A stretch of DNA of 64,000 nt from the NCBI RefSeq assembly GCF_011762485.1, contig NZ_JAAKGI010000007.1:124001-188000 (forward strand), written 5' to 3'. This document shows, piece by piece, positions 18,696 through 27,666 of this stretch. A model generated the notes under the pieces. It was not told where the DNA came from. It made no database searches and was given only the letters and a program-made list of their open reading frames with translations. Position 1 is the first letter of the stretch. Each line of letters starts with the position of its first letter. This stretch comes from Yeosuana marina (lineage in GTDB: Bacteria > Bacteroidota > Bacteroidia > Flavobacteriales > Flavobacteriaceae). The position numbers and the translations under genes are program-made.

Positions 18696-19124
18696 ATGAA
18701 AGATTTACAAATAAAAACAAACCCACAAGTTGAAATGGTTTTCAATAATTATCCTGATTCTGTAAGAAATAAAATGTTAGCTCTTAGAAACTTGATTATT
18801 GAAACTGCTCAAGAAATTAAAGAAGTAAAAATAGTAGAAGAAACACTAAAATGGGGAGAGCCAAGCTATCTCACAAAAACAGGAAGTACCATTAGAATAG
18901 ATTGGAAATCAAAATCTCCTAATCAATATGCTATGTATTTTCAATGTACAAGCAGATTGGTAGAAACTTTTAGACTCATATTTAATAATACCTTTAACTT
19001 TGAAGGTAAAAGAGCTATCATTTTTACATTGGATGATAAAATCCCCACCACTGAGCTAAAATATTGTATCAAGTCGGCTCTCATATACCATAAAGTAAAA
19101 CATTTACCTTTGCTGGGACTATAA
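18696..19124 (+). CDS. DUF1801 domain protein
   Basis: A 142-residue protein with the DUF1801 (YdhG-like) pattern: LALRNLIIETAQEIKEVKIVEETLKWGEPSYL, then SKSPNQYAMYFQC and a C-terminal helix. The fold resembles a small alpha/beta cytosolic domain and has no established biochemical function. It is single and convergent with the GH3 gene at 19231. Confidence 0.75.
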   Translation: MKDLQIKTNPQVEMVFNNYPDSVRNKMLALRNLIIETAQEIKEVKIVEETLKWGEPSYLTKTGSTIRIDWKSKSPNQYAMYFQCTSRLVETFRLIFNNTFNFEGKRAIIFTLDDKIPTTELKYCIKSALIYHKVKHLPLLGL

Positions 19125-19230
19125 GATTAAAAAGCTATGGTTTTATGAAATCAGCTAATCCTTTCCTTAGTTTTAACCTCAAAACATAATTTTTGTAAAA
19201 GCACAATTTTAAAAAAAACAAATGTCTGCT

Positions 19231-21420
19231 TTATTCTATTTCAATTTTAACCTTTTCTACGATATGGTCTGAAGCATTTCCAACATAAACAATATAATCC
19301 CCTTTTTCAAGTGTCCAATCAGAAATAGATTCATTATAATATGCCAATTTAGAGGCGTCTATGGCTATAGTTAGATTTCTAATTTCGTTTTTAGATAATT
19401 CAACTTTACAAAACCCTTTTAACTCTTTTAGGGCTCTTTTTACTTCAGATTTAGGTTTGCCTATATAAACTTGAACAACTTCCGCCCCAGAAATATCACC
19501 CGTATTTTCAATATTACAGCTAACACTAATTTTATCTGTTTTTGAATATTTCTTTTTATCAGTTTTTACATCTGAAATTTTAAAAGTAGTATACGAGAGG
19601 CCATATCCAAATGCAAATAATGGCTTGATATGCTTAGTATCATGCCAACGATAACCCACTAAAATATCGTCTTTATAAACTTGATTGATACCATCACCTG
19701 GATATGATATTTCTCCAAAGTAATGAGCCGCATTATCATTTAACTTTTTTGGAAACGTAAATGGTAATTTTCCCGATGGATTTTCATCACCACTAAGAAT
19801 ATCTGCGATGGCATGTCCTGTTTCACTACCTAAATACCATGCTTGCATAACACCCTTAACATGATCTAGCCAAGGCATTGCCACGGCATTTCCACTAACT
19901 AATACAACCCCGATATTTGGGTTAACTTTTGCTAGTTGTTCTAACAATTCATTTTGTCCGAAAGGCAACTCTAACGATTGTCTATCTCCTCCTTCACAAT
20001 CTTGATGATGACTTTTATTTAATCCACCAACAAACAACACAATATCAGCTTTTTTAGCAGCCTCAAGTGCTTCCTGTTTTAATGTATTTGCATCAAATTT
20101 TGAAGGCAAAACACGTCCATAGGCCGAAGGCCCTGAAGCGTAACCCATGGCATGAATAATATTTGCGTTTTTATAACGCTCCTTTATACCTTGTAAAGGA
20201 GATATTTCTTGTTTTGCTTTTAATTCAGAAGAACCACCTCCAACAGTCATAGGTCTTGTAGCATTTTCTCCTATAACAGCAATAGTTATTTTTTTATTTG
20301 GATTAACAGGAAAAAAAGAATCTTCATTTTTTAATAGTACAATCCCTTCTGTACCCACTTTACGAGCAACATCTAAATGCTCTTGATTGTTCATTTTGCC
20401 CAAAGGCCGATTAGAACTCATAGTTGTCCTAAACATTAACCTTAAAATTCTACGAACTTTATCGTTTAATACAGATTCTTCAATCTCTCCGTTTTTTAAA
20501 AGTTTTAAAAAAGGATTTGCTAAATAGTAATAATCATAGGCATTCTCTTTACTTGTTGTCAATCCATTTGTGCCTGTCCCCATTTCAATATCTAAACCAT
20601 ACAAAGCTGCTTGCTTCGTATTGTGGGTGGCGCCCCAATCTGTAATTACAACGCCATCAAATTGCCAATCTTCTTTTAATATTTTATTTAACAACAACTC
20701 ATTGTGACTGCAATATTGCCCTCTAAATTGGTTATAAGCTCCCATAATAGACCAAGCCTTCCCCTCTTTAACTGCGGCTTTAAAAGCTGGTAAATAAATT
20801 TCATATAGAGCTCTATCACTTACTTCTACATTAATTTTATCACGCCATAATTCCTGATTGTTGAGTATATAATGTTTGACACAAGCTGCTACCCCATTTT
20901 TTTGAACCCCTTGAATATACGGAACTACCATTTTAGATGCTAGATATGGATCTTCTCCCATATACTCAAAATTCCTGCCGTTTAAAGGTGTACGGTATAT
21001 GTTTATACCCGGCCCTAATAAGACGTCTTTCTTTCTATAGCCTGCTTCTTCACCAATACTAAAACCGTAGTCTGCAGATAAATTTGGATTAAATGTAGCT
21101 GCTAAACACGTTAGAGCAGGAAATGCTGTAATAGAATCATTGGTCCATTTTGAATAACTCCAACTATCCCAATTAATTTCAGCTCGCACACCATGTGGTC
21201 CATCAGACATCCATAGTTCTGGAATCCCCAATCGATCGACACCTGGCGAACTAAATTTTGATTGTGCATGTACCATATCTACTTTCTCTTTAATAGTGAG
21301 CAGCGATATAATACTATCTATTTTTTTTTCTGAATTTAAAAAATTTATTTCTTGAGAATATGTAGCATGAGACATATTTAAAATTAAAAATAAAGCCACA
21401 ATTTTATAGAAAGTTTTCAT
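19231..21420 (-). CDS. Glycoside hydrolase family 3 beta-glycosidase, periplasmic
   Basis: A 729-residue protein with a signal peptide ending YSQ (~23). The GH3 N-terminal TIM-barrel domain includes MSDGPHGVR, the ligand motif KHYILNNQE (Lys182, His183) and the nucleophile Asp261 in ITDWGATHN. The second alpha/beta domain has GGLNKSHHQDCEGGDRQSLELP near 470, and a C-terminal fibronectin-III-like domain spans ~630-725. The family removes single beta-linked sugars (glucosidase, xylosidase or similar). It lies 201 bases downstream of the uronate transporter on the same strand and could supply sugars to it. An operon is not assured over that gap. Confidence 0.9.
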   Translation of the reverse strand: MKTFYKIVALFLILNMSHATYSQEINFLNSEKKIDSIISLLTIKEKVDMVHAQSKFSSPGVDRLGIPELWMSDGPHGVRAEINWDSWSYSKWTNDSITAFPALTCLAATFNPNLSADYGFSIGEEAGYRKKDVLLGPGINIYRTPLNGRNFEYMGEDPYLASKMVVPYIQGVQKNGVAACVKHYILNNQELWRDKINVEVSDRALYEIYLPAFKAAVKEGKAWSIMGAYNQFRGQYCSHNELLLNKILKEDWQFDGVVITDWGATHNTKQAALYGLDIEMGTGTNGLTTSKENAYDYYYLANPFLKLLKNGEIEESVLNDKVRRILRLMFRTTMSSNRPLGKMNNQEHLDVARKVGTEGIVLLKNEDSFFPVNPNKKITIAVIGENATRPMTVGGGSSELKAKQEISPLQGIKERYKNANIIHAMGYASGPSAYGRVLPSKFDANTLKQEALEAAKKADIVLFVGGLNKSHHQDCEGGDRQSLELPFGQNELLEQLAKVNPNIGVVLVSGNAVAMPWLDHVKGVMQAWYLGSETGHAIADILSGDENPSGKLPFTFPKKLNDNAAHYFGEISYPGDGINQVYKDDILVGYRWHDTKHIKPLFAFGYGLSYTTFKISDVKTDKKKYSKTDKISVSCNIENTGDISGAEVVQVYIGKPKSEVKRALKELKGFCKVELSKNEIRNLTIAIDASKLAYYNESISDWTLEKGDYIVYVGNASDHIVEKVKIEIE

Positions 21421-21621
21421 TGCAAATTATTCAATTTAGATTATTTATTGTTAATAGACTTATAATATCTAAAGGCAATTTTACTTTCTTTAAAACTTAG
21501 AATAATCCTCTATTTGTTATAATATCTTTTGAAATTAGCTTAAAAACTTCTCATAGACTATTTTAAGATAATCCCTTATAATTACACAAATTTAGTAATT
21601 TCTATATTATTGTTTGCTTGT

Positions 21622-22920
21622 TTATTTTTGAATTAATTTTAAATTTTCATCCAAAGGCGTCATTTTAGGCATTAATAAATGTACCAAACCAAGAATAATT
21701 AAGTAACATGAGCCTGCTACTAAGAAAGCCCAAAAATACCCTGTATTTCCAGCTGTATCTAATACTGATCCTAAAAGAGCATCTGCAACAATACCTGCTA
21801 CGGCTCCTACCATGCCTCCGATTCCTACTACCGATGCGGTTGCTTTCTTTGGAAACACATCGGATGCTAATGTAAAGATATTAGCGGACCAAGCTTGATG
21901 ACCTGCGGCTCCCAATCCTATTAAGAATACAGCCAACCACTCATTGTCCGTTATAGCTACAAAAGCTACTGGTAATATAATTAAAGCACATATGAGTAAA
22001 GTGATCTTTCTTGCCTTGTTAATCGTCCAGCCTTTCTTTATAAAAACTCCTGATAGATAGCCTCCTAAAATACTTCCGCCATCGGCCATAATATAAATTA
22101 CAAAAAATGGTAAGGCGATATTATGAATATTAACACCAAAGGTATCTGCTAAAAATTTAGCGCCCCAGAATAGATAAAACCACCACACAGCATCGGTTAC
22201 CTTTGCTAAAGCAAATGCCCATGTTTGACGTTTTGCCGCCACAGCTTTCCATGGTAATTTATCTTCATTTTCTACTTCTGAATCACTGTTTATATAGGCT
22301 AATTCTTCTTTGGTTACTTTAGGATGCACTTCTGGTTTTTTATACATTCTAAACCATAAAAACACCCAAAAAGCACTAAGTGCTCCTGTAATTAAAAAAG
22401 GGATTTGCCAGTTTTTACCATCTTCATGTACAATCCAACCAACTACAAATGGTGCTGCGATAGCTCCTACACTTGTGGCTGCATTAAAAAGTCCTGTAGC
22501 AAAAGCGCGGTCTTTTTTTGGAAACCATTCGGCTGTTGTTTTTATGGCTGCCGGAAAGTTTCCTGACTCTCCAAATCCTAACCCAAATCTGGCTGCTGCA
22601 AAACCTATTATGCTCCAACCCGGACGAACCAATGCATGCAACATCCCAAAGAAACTCCAAAGACCTATGGATAAAATGTAACCCTTTTTGGTTCCTAAAC
22701 GGTCGATTAATCCTCCCATTGATAGCATACCAAGGGCGTAAGCAACTTTAAATGAAATCATAATATAAGAGTAATCACTATTGGTCCAGCCGAATAATTT
22801 TTCTAAGGTTGGAGCTAATACTCCAATAATACTTCTATCAAAATAATTGATAGTCGTAGCAAACATTAAAAGTGCTAAAATCCGGTAGCGATAATTGCCA
22901 ATCTTCTGAGTTTCGTTCAT
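21622..22920 (-). CDS. MFS hexuronate transporter, ExuT-like
   Basis: A 432-residue protein with about 12 membrane helices. MFS signatures include NYFDRSIIGVLAPTL in helix 1, the loop RLGTKKG after helix 2 and GFGESGNFPAAIKTTAEWFP between helices 4 and 5, typical of the ExuT/GudP anion:cation symporter family. It is the last gene of the tight uxuB-uxuA-uxaC run (28-base gap to uxaC), so uptake of glucuronate and/or galacturonate across the inner membrane is the expected role. Confidence 0.88.
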   Translation of the reverse strand: MNETQKIGNYRYRILALLMFATTINYFDRSIIGVLAPTLEKLFGWTNSDYSYIMISFKVAYALGMLSMGGLIDRLGTKKGYILSIGLWSFFGMLHALVRPGWSIIGFAAARFGLGFGESGNFPAAIKTTAEWFPKKDRAFATGLFNAATSVGAIAAPFVVGWIVHEDGKNWQIPFLITGALSAFWVFLWFRMYKKPEVHPKVTKEELAYINSDSEVENEDKLPWKAVAAKRQTWAFALAKVTDAVWWFYLFWGAKFLADTFGVNIHNIALPFFVIYIMADGGSILGGYLSGVFIKKGWTINKARKITLLICALIILPVAFVAITDNEWLAVFLIGLGAAGHQAWSANIFTLASDVFPKKATASVVGIGGMVGAVAGIVADALLGSVLDTAGNTGYFWAFLVAGSCYLIILGLVHLLMPKMTPLDENLKLIQK

Positions 22921-22948
22921 AATTAATTTAGTTTAGTATCTGTTAAAT

Positions 22949-24361
22949 TCAATTGAAATTGAAATAGTTTTTTGCGTTATTGTAACATATATCTTGAACC
23001 ATGTGTCCTAGGAATTCTGTATCATTTGGCACTAAGCCTTTTTTAACATCTTCAGCTAATAAATTACACAAAATACGTCTAAAATATTCATGTCGTGGAA
23101 ACGATAAGAAACTTCTACTGTCTGTAAGCATTCCCACAAAACGACTTAATAAACCCATATTAGACAAGGCGTTTAATTGTTTTTCCATACCGTCCTTCTG
23201 ATCTAAAAACCACCAACCGGAACCCCATTGCATTTTTCCTGGTATTCCTCCGGTTTGAAAATTTCCCATCATGGTTGCGAAAACTTCATTCTGCGATGGG
23301 TTCAAATTATAAGTAATTGTTTTAGCTAATTGATCTGTTGAATTGAGGGTATTAAACAATTTAGACAAAAATTCTGCCATAGGAAAATCGCCTATCGAGT
23401 CGCAGCCTGCATCCAAACCTACTTGTTCAACTAATCTACTATTATTATTTCTGATGGGACCTAAATGGTATTGTTGCACCCAATCAAATTTATGATATTG
23501 CTTTGCTAAATAGATAAATAAACTCGATCTGTACTTATTAATTTCTAAAGTTGAAAGTTTGTTTCCTTCTAGTTTTTTATTGAAAATAGCAGAAACCTCT
23601 TCTTGCGTAAAATCTTCAATAACCAAGGCTTCACCAACACCAAAATCTGATAAAAGGCATCCGTTTTCATTAAAATATAGAATTCTGGCATCAATAGCTT
23701 TTAGAAAATCAGAATAGGTTTTTATTTCAAAATTTACAGCTACGCCTAACTTATTAATGTAAGGCATAAACTTGTCGTGCCCAATAAAAAATAATTCGTC
23801 TGCTCTAAATGTTGGATATACTTTTGTAAAAAAACCAGCTTTTGCAATGGCTTTATGATATTGTAAATCGTCCGTTGGATCGTCTGTGGTACAAACCACC
23901 TTAACATTCAAATGTTCTAATAACTGTGCTGGTGTTTTATGTTCTAAAATGGTATTTGCCTTTTCATAAATTATATCTGCAGTATTTGGTTGCAGAATAT
24001 CATCAATATCAAAATAACGCTTCAACTCTAATTGTGTCCAATGAAACAAAGGGTTTCTTAAGGTATAAGGCACCGTTTCTGCCCATTTATCAAATCTATG
24101 TTTCAAACTAGCAGAACCTGTGATAAAATTTTCGTCAATACCATTAGCCCGCATACCTCTCCATTTATAATGATCGCCATTCAACCAAGCTTCTGTAATA
24201 TTTTTTACAGGCTGGTTTTCTGCAATAAGTTTAGGTGATAAGTGGTTGTGGTAATCTATAATTGGCATGTCCTTGGCGTAGTTATGATATAATTCTACAG
24301 CGACATCAGAATTCAATAAAAAATTATCGGTAATAAATGTTTTAGATTTAATTAAGGTCAT
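22949..24361 (-). CDS. uxaC: Uronate isomerase (glucuronate/galacturonate isomerase)
   Basis: A 470-residue enzyme converting D-glucuronate to D-fructuronate (or D-galacturonate to D-tagaturonate), the first step of hexuronate catabolism. Family marks are present: IDYHNHLSPKLIAEN near residue 35 with the metal-binding HNH, NPLFHWTQLELKRYF, QYHLGPIRNNN and a C-terminal FARHEYFRRI-like segment, here FPRHEYFRRILC. Length is as expected for UxaC. Its ATG overlaps the uxuA stop by one base (TAATG), so the two are translationally coupled. Confidence 0.95.
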   Translation of the reverse strand: MTLIKSKTFITDNFLLNSDVAVELYHNYAKDMPIIDYHNHLSPKLIAENQPVKNITEAWLNGDHYKWRGMRANGIDENFITGSASLKHRFDKWAETVPYTLRNPLFHWTQLELKRYFDIDDILQPNTADIIYEKANTILEHKTPAQLLEHLNVKVVCTTDDPTDDLQYHKAIAKAGFFTKVYPTFRADELFFIGHDKFMPYINKLGVAVNFEIKTYSDFLKAIDARILYFNENGCLLSDFGVGEALVIEDFTQEEVSAIFNKKLEGNKLSTLEINKYRSSLFIYLAKQYHKFDWVQQYHLGPIRNNNSRLVEQVGLDAGCDSIGDFPMAEFLSKLFNTLNSTDQLAKTITYNLNPSQNEVFATMMGNFQTGGIPGKMQWGSGWWFLDQKDGMEKQLNALSNMGLLSRFVGMLTDSRSFLSFPRHEYFRRILCNLLAEDVKKGLVPNDTEFLGHMVQDICYNNAKNYFNFN

Positions 24362-25539
24362 TATACTAAGCTTTTTGAAATTCCAAATTCTAATCCTCTT
24401 AGTTCTGCTAACCCTCGTAATCTACCAATCCCTGAATAGCCAGGATTTGTTTTTTTATGTAAATCGTCTAACATCTGGTGGCCATGGTCTGGACGCATAG
24501 GAATCAAGGCATCTTTCATACCTGCAGCTTTACGTCGGCGTTCTTCAATAACCACTTCTTTTACAACGTTAAACATATCGACATCGCCTTCTAAATGATT
24601 TGCTTCGTGGAAATTACCTTTTGCATCACGTTGTGTACTTCTAAAATGTAAAAAGTGAACGCGGTCTGCAAAACGTTTGAAAATCTGAACCAAATTATTA
24701 TCCGCTCTCACGCCTAAAGATCCTGTACAAAAAGTAATACCGTTGGATCTATCTGAGACCTGTTCAAATAAATATGCATAATCTTCTTCGGTACTAACCA
24801 CGCGTGGCAACCCTAAAATTGGATACGGTGGATCATCTGGGTGAATACACATTAAAACATGATTTTGTGCCGCTACTGGAATAATTTCTTTTAAAAATGC
24901 TGCCAAGTTTTCTCTTAATTTTTTAGCGTCAATAGCTGCATAAGTATCTAAAATTGTTTGAAATTGCTCCAACGTATAGCCTTCTTCCGCACCTGGCAAA
25001 CCAGCAATAATATTATTGACTAATTTTTGTTTATCATCTTCTGAAAGTTTGTCAATATAGACTTTGGCCTCGGCTTTTTGCTCTTCGGAATAGAATGCTT
25101 CTGCTCCTGGTCTTTGCAATAAATATAGTTCGAAAGCAGCAAAAGCGGTGGTATCAAAACGTAATGCTTTAGAACCGTCTTCTACTTCAAAAGCCAAATC
25201 GGTACGTGTCCAATCTAAAACTGGCATAAAGTTATAGCAAACGATATTGATGCCACAACTTGCTAAATTTTCAATACTCTTTTTGTAGTTCTCGATGTAC
25301 TGTTGAAAGTTTCCTGAACGCGTTTTAATATTCTCGTGCACCGGAATACTTTCTACGACACTCCAGGTTAGTCCTTTACTTTCAATAATGTCTTTTCTTT
25401 TTTGAATCTCATCAACTGTCCAAACTGTTCCGTTTGGAATATGATGTAAAGCCGATACAACTCCTGTTGCGCCTGCTTGTTTTATATCTGATAACGATAC
25501 GGGATCATTGGGTCCGTACCATCTCCATGTTTGTTCCAT
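24361..25539 (-). CDS. uxuA: Mannonate dehydratase
   Basis: A 392-residue enzyme that dehydrates D-mannonate to 2-keto-3-deoxygluconate. Recognised by [15 protein letters not shown] at the N-terminus, [58 protein letters not shown] and the C-terminal MRPDHGHQ, which supply metal ligands and active-site residues of the UxuA family. Full length. It is 20 bases downstream of the SDR gene and overlaps uxaC by one base, in the order of the pathway. Confidence 0.96.
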   Translation of the reverse strand: MEQTWRWYGPNDPVSLSDIKQAGATGVVSALHHIPNGTVWTVDEIQKRKDIIESKGLTWSVVESIPVHENIKTRSGNFQQYIENYKKSIENLASCGINIVCYNFMPVLDWTRTDLAFEVEDGSKALRFDTTAFAAFELYLLQRPGAEAFYSEEQKAEAKVYIDKLSEDDKQKLVNNIIAGLPGAEEGYTLEQFQTILDTYAAIDAKKLRENLAAFLKEIIPVAAQNHVLMCIHPDDPPYPILGLPRVVSTEEDYAYLFEQVSDRSNGITFCTGSLGVRADNNLVQIFKRFADRVHFLHFRSTQRDAKGNFHEANHLEGDVDMFNVVKEVVIEERRRKAAGMKDALIPMRPDHGHQMLDDLHKKTNPGYSGIGRLRGLAELRGLEFGISKSLV

Positions 25540-25559
25540 AATAATAAATTAAATTTCTA

Positions 25560-26387
25560 TTAAACACCGCTATAAGCTGCAAATCCACCATCAATAGGAA
25601 TGACAACTCCCGTTACAAAAGATGACGCATCATCACATAAATATAAGGTTGTGCTTATTAAATCTTCTGGTTCGCCATAACGCCCCATGGGTGTTTGATC
25701 AATAATTTGTTGTCCTCTTTGGGTTAAACTGCCATCAGGATTGGTGAGCAAGGTTCTGTTTTGGTCTGTTAAGAAAAACCCAGGTGCTAAAGCATTTACA
25801 CGAATACCTACTTTTGAAAAATGCACAGCCAACCATTGTGTAAAATTAGAAACTGCTGCTTTTGCTCCGCTATACGCTGGTATTTTTGTAAGTGGGGTAA
25901 AGGCGTTCATAGACGAAATATTAAGAATATTACATCCTTTTCTTCCCACCATATCTTTCGCGAAAATTTGAGTTGGCAATAATGTTCCGATAAAATTTAA
26001 GTTGAAAACGAATTTAATGCCTTCGGGATCCAAATCAAAAAAGGTTTTAAAACCTTCAGCAGTATTTTCCAAATCTGCCTCTAACAAATGTGGATTAGAC
26101 GTTGTTCCTAACGGATGATTTCCTCCTGCTCCGTTTATTAAAATATCACAGAGTCCTAATTTAGAGTTCACTACTTCTTTTGCAGCTTCTAGTGATGCTT
26201 TCTCTAACACATTAGCCATAACAGCAATTGCAGTTCCTCCAGATTCATTTATATTGTTGGCTACGGCTTGTGCAGCTTCAATTTTTAAATCTAAGACCGC
26301 AATTTTATGTCCTTGCTTAGCCATTGCCTCTGCCAAGGTACTACATAAAACGCCACCTGCTCCCGTTAATACTACTACTTTACCCAT
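25560..26387 (-). CDS. SDR oxidoreductase, probable D-fructuronate reductase (UxuB role)
   Basis: The start is taken at the ATG at 26387; upstream in-frame codons would run through the operator and promoter region. The 275-residue protein has NAD-binding GAGGVLC near 10, NGAGGNHP for the NNAG motif, catalytic Ser in NISSMNAF and YSGAKAAVSNF for YxxxK. A C-terminal IPIDGGFAAYSGV completes a classical SDR. It is not homologous in type to E. coli UxuB (long-chain dehydrogenase), but its place as first gene before uxuA and uxaC gives it the fructuronate-to-mannonate step, by inference. Confidence 0.85.
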   Translation of the reverse strand: MGKVVVLTGAGGVLCSTLAEAMAKQGHKIAVLDLKIEAAQAVANNINESGGTAIAVMANVLEKASLEAAKEVVNSKLGLCDILINGAGGNHPLGTTSNPHLLEADLENTAEGFKTFFDLDPEGIKFVFNLNFIGTLLPTQIFAKDMVGRKGCNILNISSMNAFTPLTKIPAYSGAKAAVSNFTQWLAVHFSKVGIRVNALAPGFFLTDQNRTLLTNPDGSLTQRGQQIIDQTPMGRYGEPEDLISTTLYLCDDASSFVTGVVIPIDGGFAAYSGV

Positions 26388-26423
26388 TTTTATTTTATCA
26401 TAATTATTAAAAAAACTATATTT

Positions 26424-26437
26424 CGTGTTCGCACACG
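26424..26437. promoter_or_regulatory. Palindromic operator 1 in the uronate promoter
   Basis: The 14-base near-palindrome CGTGTTCGCACACG has one mismatched pair. It sits just downstream of the -7 box of the leftward uxu promoter, about over the expected transcription start. It is nearly identical to operator 2. The LacI-type regulator encoded divergently is the likely binder. Confidence 0.65.
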
Positions 26438-26445
26438 CAAATATA
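26438..26445 (-). promoter_or_regulatory. Putative -7 promoter element of the uxu operon
   Basis: On the minus strand it reads TATATTTG, a full match to the Bacteroidota TAnnTTTG element. It lies between the two palindromes and 50 bases before the SDR start codon. No clear -33 TTTG is seen at the expected distance. Confidence 0.5.
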
Positions 26446-26454
26446 ATAAAAAAA

Positions 26455-26468
26455 TGTGTGCGCACACG
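26455..26468. promoter_or_regulatory. Palindromic operator 2 in the uronate promoter
   Basis: TGTGTGCGCACACG contains the perfect 12-base palindrome GTGTGCGCACAC and differs from operator 1 at two positions. It lies upstream of the -7 box of the uxu promoter, over the -33 area. Its centre is 31 bases from that of operator 1, about three helical turns. Confidence 0.68.
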
Positions 26469-26571
26469 ACTTGTTAAAAATTTTATTAAATTGCTGAAAA
26501 TTACGCAATGGTACATATGCATTTTAAATTAAATTTTTTAGTTTAAAAATTTTAATACACTCTATTTCAGA

Positions 26572-27630
26572 ATGATAACAATAAAAGACATAGCAAAAGA
26601 GGCAAATGTATCTGAAGGAACTGTTGACCGGGTTCTGCATAATAGAAGCGGAGTATCTACGAAAACTAAAGAAAAAGTAAAAAAAATTATAAAAAAGTAT
26701 AATTTTAAAACCAATCCAATTGCCAGTGCCTTAGCTTTAAAAAAGAAATTCAAGATTGCGTATTTAATTCCAAAATATGACGAACAAAATGTGTTTTGGA
26801 AATTTCCAGATATGGGAATTACTAAAGCTTGTGAAGAAGTAGAAAATTATGGCGTTATAATTGAGAAATTCACATTTGACCAATTTAACTCATTATCTTA
26901 TTTAAAAGAATTCTCTAAACTTATAAAAGGGGAACCAGATGTCGTTGTAATAGTTCCAATGTTTAAAGAAGAAACTATTGAAATCACTAAGAAATTGGAA
27001 TCATTAAACCTTCCTTATATTTTCATGAATATTAATCTTGAGGGATATAATAATTTTTCATTTATAGGACAAGACTCTTATAAAAGTGGTTTTGTCGCCG
27101 GAAAGTTAATGTGCCTAAGTTTAAAAGAAGAAACCACCTGCCTTACAATACAAACTAGATCAAATATTTCTAATTATCTTGCTATTTCAAAACGAATAGA
27201 AGGCTTTAATGACTATATATCTAGTAATAATATTAAGATTACAAATTTAAATTTAACTATCAATCTTGACAATTTAGCTTTAGTAAAAAAAGAATTAAAT
27301 AACCTATTAGAAGAAAATCCGAAAATTAAAGGTGTTTATGTTCCATCAAGTAGAGTGGGCATAATTAGCGATTTGATAGAAAAAAATAAAATAAAAACAT
27401 TGCATATTATTGGATTTGATACAACAGAAAAAAATGTCAAAGGACTTGAAAATAATACCATTAAATTCTTAATATCACAAAAAGCCTTTAACCAAGGATA
27501 TGAATCGGTTCTTATGATGTCAGATTTCCTGTTGTACAAGAAAATACCACCAAAAAAGGTTTACTCTCCTATCCAAATTATTATTAAAGAAAATGTAGAG
27601 TTTTATGAACCCAATAAAAAAAGTTTTTAG
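26572..27630 (+). CDS. LacI-family transcriptional regulator, probable uronate repressor
   Basis: A 352-residue regulator. The HTH and hinge occupy residues 1-60 (TIKDIAKEANVSEGTVDRVLHNRSGVS, with hinge-like NPIASALALKK). A periplasmic-binding-protein-like effector domain follows at ~62-345, with FKIAYLIPKY at its start. The gene is divergent from the uxu operon, with the two palindromic sites between them; LacI proteins bind such inverted repeats and are released by a pathway sugar. The inducer, perhaps a uronate intermediate, is inference. GntR-type UxuR is the usual regulator in E. coli, so this is a different solution. Confidence 0.9.
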   Translation: MITIKDIAKEANVSEGTVDRVLHNRSGVSTKTKEKVKKIIKKYNFKTNPIASALALKKKFKIAYLIPKYDEQNVFWKFPDMGITKACEEVENYGVIIEKFTFDQFNSLSYLKEFSKLIKGEPDVVVIVPMFKEETIEITKKLESLNLPYIFMNINLEGYNNFSFIGQDSYKSGFVAGKLMCLSLKEETTCLTIQTRSNISNYLAISKRIEGFNDYISSNNIKITNLNLTINLDNLALVKKELNNLLEENPKIKGVYVPSSRVGIISDLIEKNKIKTLHIIGFDTTEKNVKGLENNTIKFLISQKAFNQGYESVLMMSDFLLYKKIPPKKVYSPIQIIIKENVEFYEPNKKSF

Positions 27631-27631
27631 T

Positions 27632-27657
27632 TTTTCTTTTAATTTAATTAAAGAAAA
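27632..27657. terminator. AT-rich hairpin between convergent lacI-type and T9SS genes
   Basis: TTTTCTTTT and AAAGAAAA arms around a short AATTTAATT centre (one bulged T) lie between the converging stop codons and could end both transcripts. The stem is all A/T apart from one G-C pair, so confidence is low. Confidence 0.3.
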
Positions 27658-27666
27658 CAACCAGAG

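Noticed and set aside
22310..22751. Open frames of 77 and 123 codons on the plus strand inside the transporter gene.
   Set aside because: They lie wholly antisense to a gene with clear family motifs and have no recognisable protein features.
26388..26522. N-terminal extension of the SDR protein by 45 codons.
   Set aside because: It would read through both palindromic operators and the -7 box, and the added residues have no SDR match.
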